NCBI GenBank assembly: GCA_900770895.1
Contig: CAAGMF010000118.1
Coordinates: forward strand, 1 to 15,159
Direction: 5' to 3'
DNA from: an uncultured Mitsuokella sp.
Lineage (GTDB): Bacteria > Bacillota > Negativicutes > Selenomonadales > Selenomonadaceae
DNA length: 15,159 bases
Part shown: in pieces, positions 1 through 5,684 of the stretch
Layout: each line of letters starts with the position of its first letter
Position numbering within the stretch: position 1 is the stretch's first letter
Program-made: the position numbers and the translations under genes
The notes under the pieces: generated by a model
The model's database searches: none
What the model saw: only the letters and a program-made list of their open reading frames with translations
What the model was told of the DNA's origin: nothing

Positions 1-1267
1 AATCGGCCAGGATGTCGTCAATGTGCTCGATGCCGATGCTCAGCCGCACGGTGGACGGTGTGATGTGCTGTTCGGCCAGTTCCTCGGGGCTCATCTGCGA
101 GTGGGTCGTGGTGTAGGGGTGGATCACGAGGCTCTTCACATCCGCCACGTTGGCCAGCAGCGAGAAGATCTGCAGGTTGTCGATGAACCTGTGGGCCTCC
201 TCCACGCCGCCCTTGATCTCGAAGGTGAAGATGGAGCCGCCGCCGTTGGGGAAGTACTTCTCGTACAGCGCGTGATCCGGGTGATCCGGCAGCGACGGAT
301 GGTTGACGTGCTCCACCAGCGGATGCTTCGCCAGGAATTCCACCACCTTCTTGGTGTTCTCGGCGTGGCGCTCCAGGCGCAGCGACAGCGTCTCGGTGCC
401 CTGCAGCAGCAGGAATGCATTGAACGGCGAGAGGGTCGCGCCCTCATCGCGCAGGATGAGCGTGCGGACGTAGGTAGCGAATGCAGCGGCGCCGACATCC
501 TTCGCAAAGCTGATGCCATGATAGCTCGGATTCGGCTCGACGAACTGCGGGAACTTGCCGGATTTCTCCCAGTCGAAATTACCACCATCAACGAGTACGC
601 CGCCGAGCGTCGTGCCATGGCCGCCGATGAACTTCGTAGCCGAATGGACGACGATGTTCGCACCATGCTCGATCGGACGCAGCAGGTACGGCGTAGCAAA
701 CGTGCTGTCCACGACGAGCGGGATGTTATGCTTATGCGCGATCTCTGCCACGGCATCGATATCGATGAGGTTCGCATTCGGGTTGCCGACCGACTCGATG
801 TAGACGACACGCGTGTTGTCCTTTATCGCGTCCTCGAATACCTGCACGCCCTTCGTCGGGTCGACGAACGTCGTCTCGATGCCGTAGTTCGGGAACGTAT
901 GCTCGAAGAGGTTGTACGTGCCGCCATAGATGGTCGTAGCCGCCACGATGTGCTGGCCGCTGTGCACGAGGGCCTCGAGCGTATAGGTTACGGCAGCAGC
1001 ACCGGAGGCCGTGCCGACGGCTGCGACGCCGCCCTCGAGTGCAGCGATGCGCTTCGAGAAAACATCCTCCGTCGGGTTCGTGAGACGGCCGTAGACATTG
1101 CCCGCGTCCTTCAGCGCGAAACGATCCGCCGCGTGCTGGGCATTGTGGAAAACGAACGACGTCGTCTGATATATCGGCACCGCACGAGCGTCCGTCGTCG
1201 GATCGGCCTGCTCCTGCCCTACGTGCAGCTGCAACGTCTCGAATTTGTACTCTCTCTTCTCGCTCAT
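1..1267 (-). CDS. O-acetylhomoserine sulfhydrylase (PLP-dependent Cys/Met metabolism enzyme), 3' end cut by window
   Basis: The reverse strand reads open from an ATG at 1267 to the window edge, 422 codons, starting MSEKREYKFETLQLHVGQEQ. This family is normally about 425-430 residues, so only a few C-terminal residues are missing. Cys/Met-metabolism fold type I landmarks are present: YGRLTNPT near residues 59-66, the cofactor Asp in VVDSTFATP (D187), and the Schiff-base lysine in SATKFIGGHGTT (K212). The long form with the GQEQADPTTDARAVPIYQTTS start is typical of O-acetylhomoserine sulfhydrylases (MetY type), which join sulfide to O-acetylhomoserine to give homocysteine in the cytoplasm; it is less like cystathionine gamma-synthase. 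AAAGGAG lies 9 bases before the ATG. A small hairpin (1288-1303, ATGGTC/GACCAT) sits just before that site. The product, homocysteine, is the substrate of the metH product at the other end of the window. No SAM riboswitch or T-box is evident in the short leader. Exact substrate preference is inferred. Confidence 0.93.
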   Translation of the reverse strand, partial: MSEKREYKFETLQLHVGQEQADPTTDARAVPIYQTTSFVFHNAQHAADRFALKDAGNVYGRLTNPTEDVFSKRIAALEGGVAAVGTASGAAAVTYTLEALVHSGQHIVAATTIYGGTYNLFEHTFPNYGIETTFVDPTKGVQVFEDAIKDNTRVVYIESVGNPNANLIDIDAVAEIAHKHNIPLVVDSTFATPYLLRPIEHGANIVVHSATKFIGGHGTTLGGVLVDGGNFDWEKSGKFPQFVEPNPSYHGISFAKDVGAAAFATYVRTLILRDEGATLSPFNAFLLLQGTETLSLRLERHAENTKKVVEFLAKHPLVEHVNHPSLPDHPDHALYEKYFPNGGGSIFTFEIKGGVEEAHRFIDNLQIFSLLANVADVKSLVIHPYTTTHSQMSPEELAEQHITPSTVRLSIGIEHIDDILAD

Positions 1268-1330
1268 AGTGGTTTGCTCCTTTCAAAATGGTCCAGCGAC
1301 CATGAATGCACAGCCGTAGCGGCCTTGCTC

Positions 1331-1355
1331 TAAACATATCTGCTTAATATGTTTA
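1331..1355 (-). promoter_or_regulatory. Perfect 9-bp inverted repeat over the sulfhydrylase transcription start (operator candidate)
   Basis: TAAACATAT (1331-1339) and ATATGTTTA (1347-1355) form a perfect inverted repeat with a 7-base spacer. On the reverse strand it begins 1-2 bases after the -10 box at 1357-1362 and covers the expected start of transcription. That position suits a repressor operator; it could also form a weak AU-rich hairpin at the RNA 5' end. I do not recognise the motif as a known regulator site. Confidence 0.55.
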
Positions 1356-1356
1356 C

Positions 1357-1385
1357 ATTATAGAGAGTAAATCATACTTTGTCAA
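1357..1385 (-). promoter_or_regulatory. Consensus sigma-A promoter of the O-acetylhomoserine sulfhydrylase gene
   Basis: On the reverse strand TTGACA (1380-1385) is followed after exactly 17 bases by TATAAT (1357-1362), both full consensus. The expected start near 1350 gives a leader of about 80 bases. The promoter lies only 14 bases beyond the stop of the upstream secreted-protein gene, with no terminator between, so read-through from that gene is possible. A promoter this strong usually needs repression, which fits the inverted repeat just downstream. Confidence 0.85.
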
Positions 1386-1399
1386 TAAGTTTTATAAAA

Positions 1400-2113
1400 T
1401 TATTTTTTGCTGTCTCCTGCAGGCAGACGAACGCGCATGCGGTCATGTAGCTGCGTCTCATCCAGCACCTGATACATGCAGTCCCGTGCCAGCTGGCTGG
1501 CTTCGCCACTGGTGGAGTACTCATCGTCGAAGCTGCGGAAAGCCCTGCGGTCGATGACCTTGTCAGCCGTGCGGTCATACAGGACCATTTCGATGCCCGC
1601 CCGGGCATGCAGCAGTGTCGCATGATCCCAGAACATGCTCATGGTCGTGTATTCCTCATAGGCCGTCAGCACCGGCACGATGACGAGGTCGGCCTGCAGC
1701 TTGTCCGCCAGCGGCTTCACGATATTCTTCAGCTTCGGCCGCCGCCCCGCCTGCTCATAGGCCTCGGCCAGGGCTGCCTCGCAGTCGTCCTCCGGCAGGA
1801 ATGTCGCGGCCTGGAGGATGCCGTTCAACGGGATATGCGTCGCCCGGTCGATCTGCCGCTCGAGCGCATCTACCACATCCTGCCCCGGCGTCATGAAGCC
1901 CTCCAGCTGCAACGGCAGCCGGGCCACCCGCAACGGCTGCCGGACAGCGACGGTGTCCGGTGCGGCTGTGCTGGCAGCTGCCGTTGCAGTGGTCGTCGCT
2001 GTTGCTGCACTGGCCGGTGCGGCCGCCAGCGCTGTGTTCTCCGTATCACTCAGGCTGCCGCCCAGCAGGCACAGGGCCCCGGCCAGCAGCAGATACTTCT
2101 TCCCTTTCCACAT
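1400..2113 (-). CDS. Secreted protein of unknown function with Ala/Thr-rich linker
   Basis: A 237-residue protein starting MWKGKKYLLLAGALCLLGGS: a basic start and hydrophobic core typical of a Sec signal peptide, with possible cleavage after TALA (residue 30). There is no convincing lipobox. Residues 31-52 are almost only Ala, Thr, Ser and Pro, a flexible linker. The remaining 185 residues form an alpha/beta-looking domain (PLRVARLPLQLEGF, then KPLADKLQADLVIVPVLTAY, then GIEMVLYDRTADKVIDRR). The pattern 'compound invisible in cell envelope, conserved ADLVIVPV strand, then a strand describing a variable' loosely recalls CsgG/LpoB-like periplasmic domains, but this is only a resemblance. I chose the ATG at 2113 because GGGGAG lies 10 bases before it and the signal peptide starts there; an in-frame ATG at 2131 has GAGG only 2-3 bases upstream. 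Expected location is the periplasm. Function unknown. Confidence 0.8.
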   Translation of the reverse strand: MWKGKKYLLLAGALCLLGGSLSDTENTALAAAPASAATATTTATAAASTAAPDTVAVRQPLRVARLPLQLEGFMTPGQDVVDALERQIDRATHIPLNGILQAATFLPEDDCEAALAEAYEQAGRRPKLKNIVKPLADKLQADLVIVPVLTAYEEYTTMSMFWDHATLLHARAGIEMVLYDRTADKVIDRRAFRSFDDEYSTSGEASQLARDCMYQVLDETQLHDRMRVRLPAGDSKK

Positions 2114-2254
2114 AGATATATCACTCCCCATTACCTCGTATGTATTTCGTGACGGGCGAGGCAATTCCTGCTATTCATTTATGAGTCCAATTGTGCTAAA
2201 CTGGAGCCAGATAGAACTGATACGCTGCTATAACACATGCAAGGGGGAATCCGC

Positions 2255-2641
2255 ATGAAATCATTCGTCGACCATATCGCCATCACGGTCAAAGACATCG
2301 ACTGGTGCATCCGCTTCTTTGGCGAGGTATGCGGCATGGAGGTCACGCGCCGCAAGGAGATCGATGGCGAGCTCAAGCAGGTCTGGCTGGCCGGCGGACT
2401 GCAGTTCGTCGCCGCACCTGAGGACTGGCAGAGCGGCCAACCGCATCATATCGGCCTCGTCGTCGAGAACCTCGACACCACGCGCGCCAAGATGCTGACC
2501 TATCCGGGCGTCGAAAGTATCCCGGGCCAGCCAGCCAAGTGGCTGCGCCTGCCGGACGGACTCGTGCTCGAGCTGTTCGACGCACAGCCCGGCGCCATCG
2601 AGCGCATGCTCGACATCGACCTGAAGGTCATCCCGAAATAA
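2255..2641 (+). CDS. VOC-superfamily protein (glyoxalase/dioxygenase fold)
   Basis: A 128-residue protein, MKSFVDHIAITVKDIDWCIR onward, with two beta-alpha-beta-beta-beta modules as in vicinal oxygen chelate proteins. Metal-ligand positions look like H7 (VDHIAITV), H64 or H65 (PHHIGLVV) and E106 (LVLELFD); the usual Glu near residue 50 is not obvious, as this region reads ELKQVWLAGG. AAGGGGG at 2241-2247 lies 7 bases before the chosen ATG; an upstream in-frame start at 2237 has no such site. It is convergent with, and distantly related to, the glyoxalase at 2715-3077, sharing a terminator with it. The family includes glyoxalases, epimerases, dioxygenases and antibiotic-binding proteins, and I cannot tell which reaction applies here. 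Confidence 0.85.
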   Translation: MKSFVDHIAITVKDIDWCIRFFGEVCGMEVTRRKEIDGELKQVWLAGGLQFVAAPEDWQSGQPHHIGLVVENLDTTRAKMLTYPGVESIPGQPAKWLRLPDGLVLELFDAQPGAIERMLDIDLKVIPK

Positions 2642-2658
2642 CCGGAAATCCCGCATCG

Positions 2659-2705
2659 AAAAAGACACCGAAAAGCAATCACTATCGCTTCTCGGTGTCT
2701 TTTTC
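2659..2705. terminator. Bidirectional intrinsic terminator between the two convergent VOC genes
   Basis: AAAAAGACACCGA...AAGC pairs with GCTT...TCGGTGTCTTTTT around a loop of about 10 bases. The A-run on one side and T-run on the other give a U-tract in both directions, serving the plus-strand gene ending at 2641 and the minus-strand gene ending at 2715. Confidence 0.88.
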
Positions 2706-2714
2706 TCTGGCCGC

Positions 2715-3077
2715 TCAGCGCGGCAATATCTCGATCCAATAGCCATCGGGATCATTGATGAAATAAATGCCCATGCCAGGATTCTCATAGCAGATGCAGC
2801 CCATGGCCTGATGCTTGGCATGCGCGGCGTCGTAGTCATCCGTCGTGACCGCGAGGTGGAATTCATTCTCCCCGAGGTCATACGGCTTCGTGCGATCCTT
2901 GAGCCACGTCAGCTCGAGCTCGTGCGGCGTCTGACCGCCGTCGGACAGATAGACCAGCGTGAAATCCGGCATCTCGAGGCGATGAGCTTCCTTGAAGCCC
3001 AGTGCCTCCGCATAGAATTTCAGGCTCTTGTCCAGATCAAGGACATTGAAATTATTGTGCGCGAAACGAAAACTCAT
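2715..3077 (-). CDS. Lactoylglutathione lyase-like protein (glyoxalase I)
   Basis: A 120-residue VOC protein starting MSFRFAHNNFNVLDLDKSLK. The four metal ligands of the bacterial glyoxalase I family are all in register: H7, E55 (in HELELTW), H74 (EFHLAV) and E116 (YWIEILP), close to the H5/E56/H74/E122 pattern of E. coli GloA. It also has the typical FYAEALGFKE and NDPDGYWIEI segments. Glyoxalase I converts the hemithioacetal of methylglyoxal and a thiol cofactor to a thioester for detoxification. Since many Firmicutes lack glutathione, the thiol partner is uncertain. AGGAGG stands 7 bases before the ATG. It follows the PAS-GGDEF gene by 32 bases on the same strand and may be read through from it. 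Confidence 0.88.
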   Translation of the reverse strand: MSFRFAHNNFNVLDLDKSLKFYAEALGFKEAHRLEMPDFTLVYLSDGGQTPHELELTWLKDRTKPYDLGENEFHLAVTTDDYDAAHAKHQAMGCICYENPGMGIYFINDPDGYWIEILPR

Positions 3078-3109
3078 TTGATTTCCTCCTCTGTACCGAT
3101 ACCGGCAGC

Positions 3110-4357
3110 TCAGCGCCCGGGTGCCTGTTCGAGTTCGTAATGGTTCAGCCCGTCCTGCTGCGTTCTGGCCTTTGCCCGGTAAAGCGCCCGGTCTGCCAGC
3201 GACGTCAGCTCATCGACCGTGACCTCCCGGTCATCCGCTACCGCGATGCCGAGGTCGAGCGATACCTCGCCGAACTCCGGTCTGGATGCCAGCTGCTCCT
3301 CCAGCTCGCCAAACAGCCTCTGTATATGCTCGCTCAAATCGGCCTCCGCATACGTCCCGACGTGGACGATGGCGAATTCCTCGCCGCCCATGCGGGCGAC
3401 GACCGAGTCCGGGAATCGCTGCTGCAGGAGCTTGCCCGCCAGACTCGTCAGCTCGTCATCCGCCGTACGCGGCCCCTCGAGCCCGAACGTCATGCGGCTC
3501 AGCTCGGCGAATATCATGACGATCGGCCCCGCCTGCCAGGTTTTCTCTATCTGATTGAAAAAGTAGGTGCGCGAGCGCACGCCGCCGAGCGAATCATAGG
3601 CCACCGACTCCGTCAGTGCCCGCTCATGCGTCACATCATGCGCCACGCCGACCGTGCCCATGACCTGCCCATCGAGGTCGAACAGCGGCGATTTGTAAGT
3701 CGAGAGCTGGCGCATATCCTTGCCCTCGAGCACATGCTCATCGAACCGCATCGGCTTGCACTTCGTGAGCACCTCGATCTCCGATTCGTTGCAGACGAAT
3801 TCGCCTTTCTTGTACTGCTCCTCGGTCAGATCCCAGATATAGTAGTGGCCGCGACCGCGTATATCGTCCTTCGTCTTTCCCACCACATGGCAGAACGCAT
3901 CATTCACCTCGAGATGCGCCCCGCGCTTGTCCTTGTACCATATCAGGTCCGGAACCATATTGATTGTCGTCTGCCAGTAGTTGCGCACGAGCCAGGCATC
4001 CTTTTCCTCCTTGAGGCGCTCATAAAGGCGGCGCACATAGAACTCGCGCAGCCGTCCCACGAGCGGCGGCCACACATCCCAGAGCTGCGCCAGCGTGTTA
4101 TCCGGCAGATTCTCCGGATGAGCGGTGACGGCGATGCAATATACGCCGCAGGCCGCTATATGCGCCAGATCATGTACGGGCAACTGGCATTCCGGTGCAT
4201 AGATAAGCACGTCCAGCTTTTCCCGCGGCAGCTCGGCAATCGACGCGTAGCCCTGAACATTCTGAGTGAAGCGCTCCGGTAATTCATGAAGCTGCATGAA
4301 CGACAGCAGATCAGCCGGCAGCCCCAGCAAGGCTATGCGCAAATGACAATGGTACAT
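3110..4357 (-). CDS. Response-regulator-like / PAS / degenerate GGDEF signalling protein
   Basis: A 415-residue soluble protein. Residues 1-105 look like a Rossmann-type receiver-like domain (LRIALLGLP, LDVLIYAPE, GVYCIAVTAH) without a clear phosphoacceptor Asp pocket. A helical, charged linker (105-125) leads to a PAS domain (about 128-245, TINMVPDLIWYKDKRGAHLEVN through VMGTVGVAHDVTHE), then a GGDEF domain (about 253-410) with GGEEF at 324-328 and the late ADRALYRAK motif. Other GGDEF hallmarks are eroded: the DxLTGLxNR segment reads DSLGGVRSR, and the DxDxFKxxND segment reads roughly FAELSRMTFG, losing the first metal-binding Asp. An I-site-like RFPD is shifted by one residue. It may bind c-di-GMP or GTP without synthesising c-di-GMP. 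The ATG at 4357 has AGAGGA 7 bases upstream; a GTG eight codons earlier is less likely. Confidence 0.88.
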   Translation of the reverse strand: MYHCHLRIALLGLPADLLSFMQLHELPERFTQNVQGYASIAELPREKLDVLIYAPECQLPVHDLAHIAACGVYCIAVTAHPENLPDNTLAQLWDVWPPLVGRLREFYVRRLYERLKEEKDAWLVRNYWQTTINMVPDLIWYKDKRGAHLEVNDAFCHVVGKTKDDIRGRGHYYIWDLTEEQYKKGEFVCNESEIEVLTKCKPMRFDEHVLEGKDMRQLSTYKSPLFDLDGQVMGTVGVAHDVTHERALTESVAYDSLGGVRSRTYFFNQIEKTWQAGPIVMIFAELSRMTFGLEGPRTADDELTSLAGKLLQQRFPDSVVARMGGEEFAIVHVGTYAEADLSEHIQRLFGELEEQLASRPEFGEVSLDLGIAVADDREVTVDELTSLADRALYRAKARTQQDGLNHYELEQAPGR

Positions 4358-4373
4358 GTTATTTTCCTCTGTA

Positions 4374-4395
4374 ACAGCCACCGATACGGGGCTGT
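4374..4395 (-). other. Leader hairpin just upstream of the PAS-GGDEF ribosome binding site
   Basis: ACAGCC (4374-4379) pairs with GGCTGT (4390-4395), and an inner CCG/CGG pair extends the stem around a 3-base loop, with one bulged base. It lies in the predicted 62-base leader and ends 3 bases before the AGAGGA site, so it could affect translation. No U-tract follows, so it is not an intrinsic terminator. Confidence 0.5.
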
Positions 4396-4426
4396 GTTAT
4401 CCTTTATCATTCCATTAATAATAGTA

Positions 4427-4456
4427 ATTATACTTCATCACGGCCATCGTTGTCCA
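4427..4456 (-). promoter_or_regulatory. Promoter of the PAS-GGDEF gene
   Basis: On the reverse strand TGGACA (4451-4456) is followed after 18 bases by a perfect TATAAT (4427-4432). The -35 box matches TTGACA at five of six bases. It lies in the 120-base gap after the ZIP transporter gene, indicating that the regulator is transcribed at least partly on its own. Confidence 0.65.
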
Positions 4457-4477
4457 CCGGGAGTACGGCTCCACGCC

Positions 4478-5260
4478 TCAGCCCAGAGCCACATCGAGTG
4501 CCATCATGAGCGTGAATCCTACAGCGAAAGACAGGACGCCGATATCCGAATGCTCGCCCTCGCTCATCTCAGGAATGAGCTCCTCCACGACGACGTAGAG
4601 CATGGCTCCGGCCGCGAAGCTCAGGAAATACGGCAGCACCGGCACCACGAAGCTCGCTGCCGCTATGGCGAGCGCGGCTCCCACCGGCTCCACGGCACCT
4701 GACAGCACGCCATTCACAAAGGCCCGCCAGCGACTCTCGCCCGCACTCCGCAACGGCAGCGAGATGATGGCGCCCTCAGGGAAATTCTGGATCGCGATAC
4801 CGACGGCGAGCGCCAACGCCGCGCCGACCGGCACTCCGGAGCCAGTCAGCAGGCCCGCGTAGACGACGCCGACCGCCATGCCCTCAGGGATATTGTGCAG
4901 CGTCACGGCCAGCAGCAACAGGGTCGTGCGCGGCAATGCGCATGCCGGCCCCTCGCACTCAGAGCTGCCGAGATGCAGATGCGGCGTCACATGGTCGAGC
5001 AGCAGCAGGAATCCGATCCCTACCCAGAAGCCGATCACTGCCGGCACGAAGGACAAATCGCCCCAGGCCGCGCTGCTCTCCTCGATGGCCGGTATCAGCA
5101 GGCTCCAGACGCTCGCCGCCACCATGACCCCGGCCGCAAATCCCGTGAATGCACGCTGGACGCTCCGATTCAGCGTACCGCGCAGGAAAAGCACACAGGC
5201 CGAGCCAAGCGTCGTACCGAGAAACGGTATGACGAGTGCCGGCCATATAACCTCAAGCAT
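4478..5260 (-). CDS. ZIP-family divalent metal transporter (GufA-like)
   Basis: A 260-residue integral membrane protein with about eight hydrophobic segments. The two ZIP signatures are clear: HNIPEG at residues 122-127 and QNFPEG at 158-163, with EELIPE at 226-231 supplying another metal-site Glu. Gln in the second signature is usual in GufA-type bacterial ZIPs. The variable cytoplasmic loop (about 89-108) holds DHVTPHLHLG and a Cys pair (C102, C107), possible metal-sensing ligands. ZIP proteins import zinc, iron or manganese into the cytoplasm; which one cannot be told here. The ATG at 5260 is preceded by AAGGGGG at 5 bases; a TTG six codons upstream is an unlikely start. It stands alone, divergent from the ThrE-type exporter. 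Confidence 0.92.
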   Translation of the reverse strand: MLEVIWPALVIPFLGTTLGSACVLFLRGTLNRSVQRAFTGFAAGVMVAASVWSLLIPAIEESSAAWGDLSFVPAVIGFWVGIGFLLLLDHVTPHLHLGSSECEGPACALPRTTLLLLAVTLHNIPEGMAVGVVYAGLLTGSGVPVGAALALAVGIAIQNFPEGAIISLPLRSAGESRWRAFVNGVLSGAVEPVGAALAIAAASFVVPVLPYFLSFAAGAMLYVVVEELIPEMSEGEHSDIGVLSFAVGFTLMMALDVALG

Positions 5261-5286
5261 AAATGCCCCCTTGATCAATATTCAGC

Positions 5287-5314
5287 ATTATCTTCCATAT
5301 AGTAGATTTTACAA
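5287..5314 (-). promoter_or_regulatory. Possible promoter of the ZIP transporter gene
   Basis: On the reverse strand TTGTAA (5309-5314) and GATAAT (5287-5292) are 16 bases apart, upstream of the AAGGGGG site. Matches are four and five of six. Several other AT-rich -10-like sequences lie nearby, so the exact promoter is uncertain. Confidence 0.35.
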
Positions 5315-5461
5315 AAAAGATAAAAATCCTTTTTTTGATTTCATGCCGAGGACAATTTATTTTTTGCGATACATTCAGGGGAAAAAGATAATGGCCGTTT
5401 GCTGATTTTCAAATTTCCATGATTTCTTACGAGAACTGAAAAAAGAGTGTGAGGGCATCCG

Positions 5462-5545
5462 ATGAGAAAAATGCGAAAAATAATCATATCAGGACTGGCC
5501 ATCGGCGTTTTCTCCTGTAAAAAAGTGGTTGGAGTAATCAACTAA
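5462..5545 (+). CDS. Possible 27-residue lipoprotein-like peptide or remnant of a secreted protein gene
   Basis: ATG at 5462 opens a 27-codon frame, MRKMRKIIISGLAIGVFSCK then KVVGVIN and TAA. It has four basic residues, a short hydrophobic core and a Cys after GVFS, resembling a lipoprotein signal (the lipobox is imperfect, with Phe at -2). GAGGG lies 6 bases upstream. It could be a true small membrane peptide, the stump of a decayed secreted-protein gene, or chance. No clear promoter of its own is seen, and nothing in the following bases continues the frame. Confidence 0.28.
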   Translation: MRKMRKIIISGLAIGVFSCKKVVGVIN

Positions 5546-5575
5546 ATGCCATGAGTGCTGGTGGACCCTTATCAG

Positions 5576-5604
5576 TTGACACTGGCCGCTGGCTTCGCTA
5601 TGAT
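5576..5604 (+). promoter_or_regulatory. Sigma-A promoter of the ThrE-type exporter gene
   Basis: TTGACA (5576-5581), a 17-base spacer, then TATGAT (5599-5604): full consensus -35 and five of six at -10. Expected transcription start is about 5611, giving a leader of about 74 bases. Confidence 0.8.
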
Positions 5605-5610
5605 GAAGTC

Positions 5611-5639
5611 AGGACCGCAGTACCTTCTGCTACTGTCCT
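5611..5639 (+). other. Stem-loop at the predicted 5' end of the exporter mRNA
   Basis: AGGA (5611-5614) plus CAGTA (5618-5622) pair with TACTG (5631-5635) plus TCCT (5636-5639), nine base pairs with a 3-base bulge and an 8-base loop. It starts at the predicted +1 position, so it could be an RNA 5' cap-like stabilising hairpin. No T-run follows. Confidence 0.5.
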
Positions 5640-5684
5640 TCACTTGAAATACTGGACATTCATATAAAAATAACGGAGGGATCC

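Larger units (their letters stand above)
5261..5684. other. Divergent intergenic region of 424 bases, AT-rich on the left
   Basis: The gap between the divergent ZIP and ThrE-type genes. The left part (5261-5400) is AT-rich with A and T runs (a weak imperfect inverted repeat around 5312-5337) and probably holds the ZIP promoter. A 27-codon ORF with a lipoprotein-like start lies at 5462-5545. The right part holds a near-consensus promoter (5576-5604) and a leader hairpin (5611-5639) for the exporter. I see no tRNA, known riboswitch or repeat array. Confidence 0.6.

Noticed and set aside
23..1333. Long open frame (about 436 codons) on the plus strand over the sulfhydrylase gene
   Set aside because: It is antisense to a clearly recognisable PLP enzyme; its translation is Arg/Val/Glu-rich without any family feature, as expected of a shadow frame in GC-rich DNA.
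3140..4282. Long plus-strand open frame opposite the PAS-GGDEF gene
   Set aside because: Composition is Arg/Leu/His-rich with no motif, there is no ribosome site, and the opposite frame carries PAS and GGEEF motifs.
5551..5640. A frame reading LVDPYQLTLAAGFAMMKSG, slightly like the start of nicotinate phosphoribosyltransferase
   Set aside because: It lies across a near-consensus promoter (TTGACA-17-TATGAT), is about 30 codons long and stops at once; chance similarity is more likely than a gene remnant.
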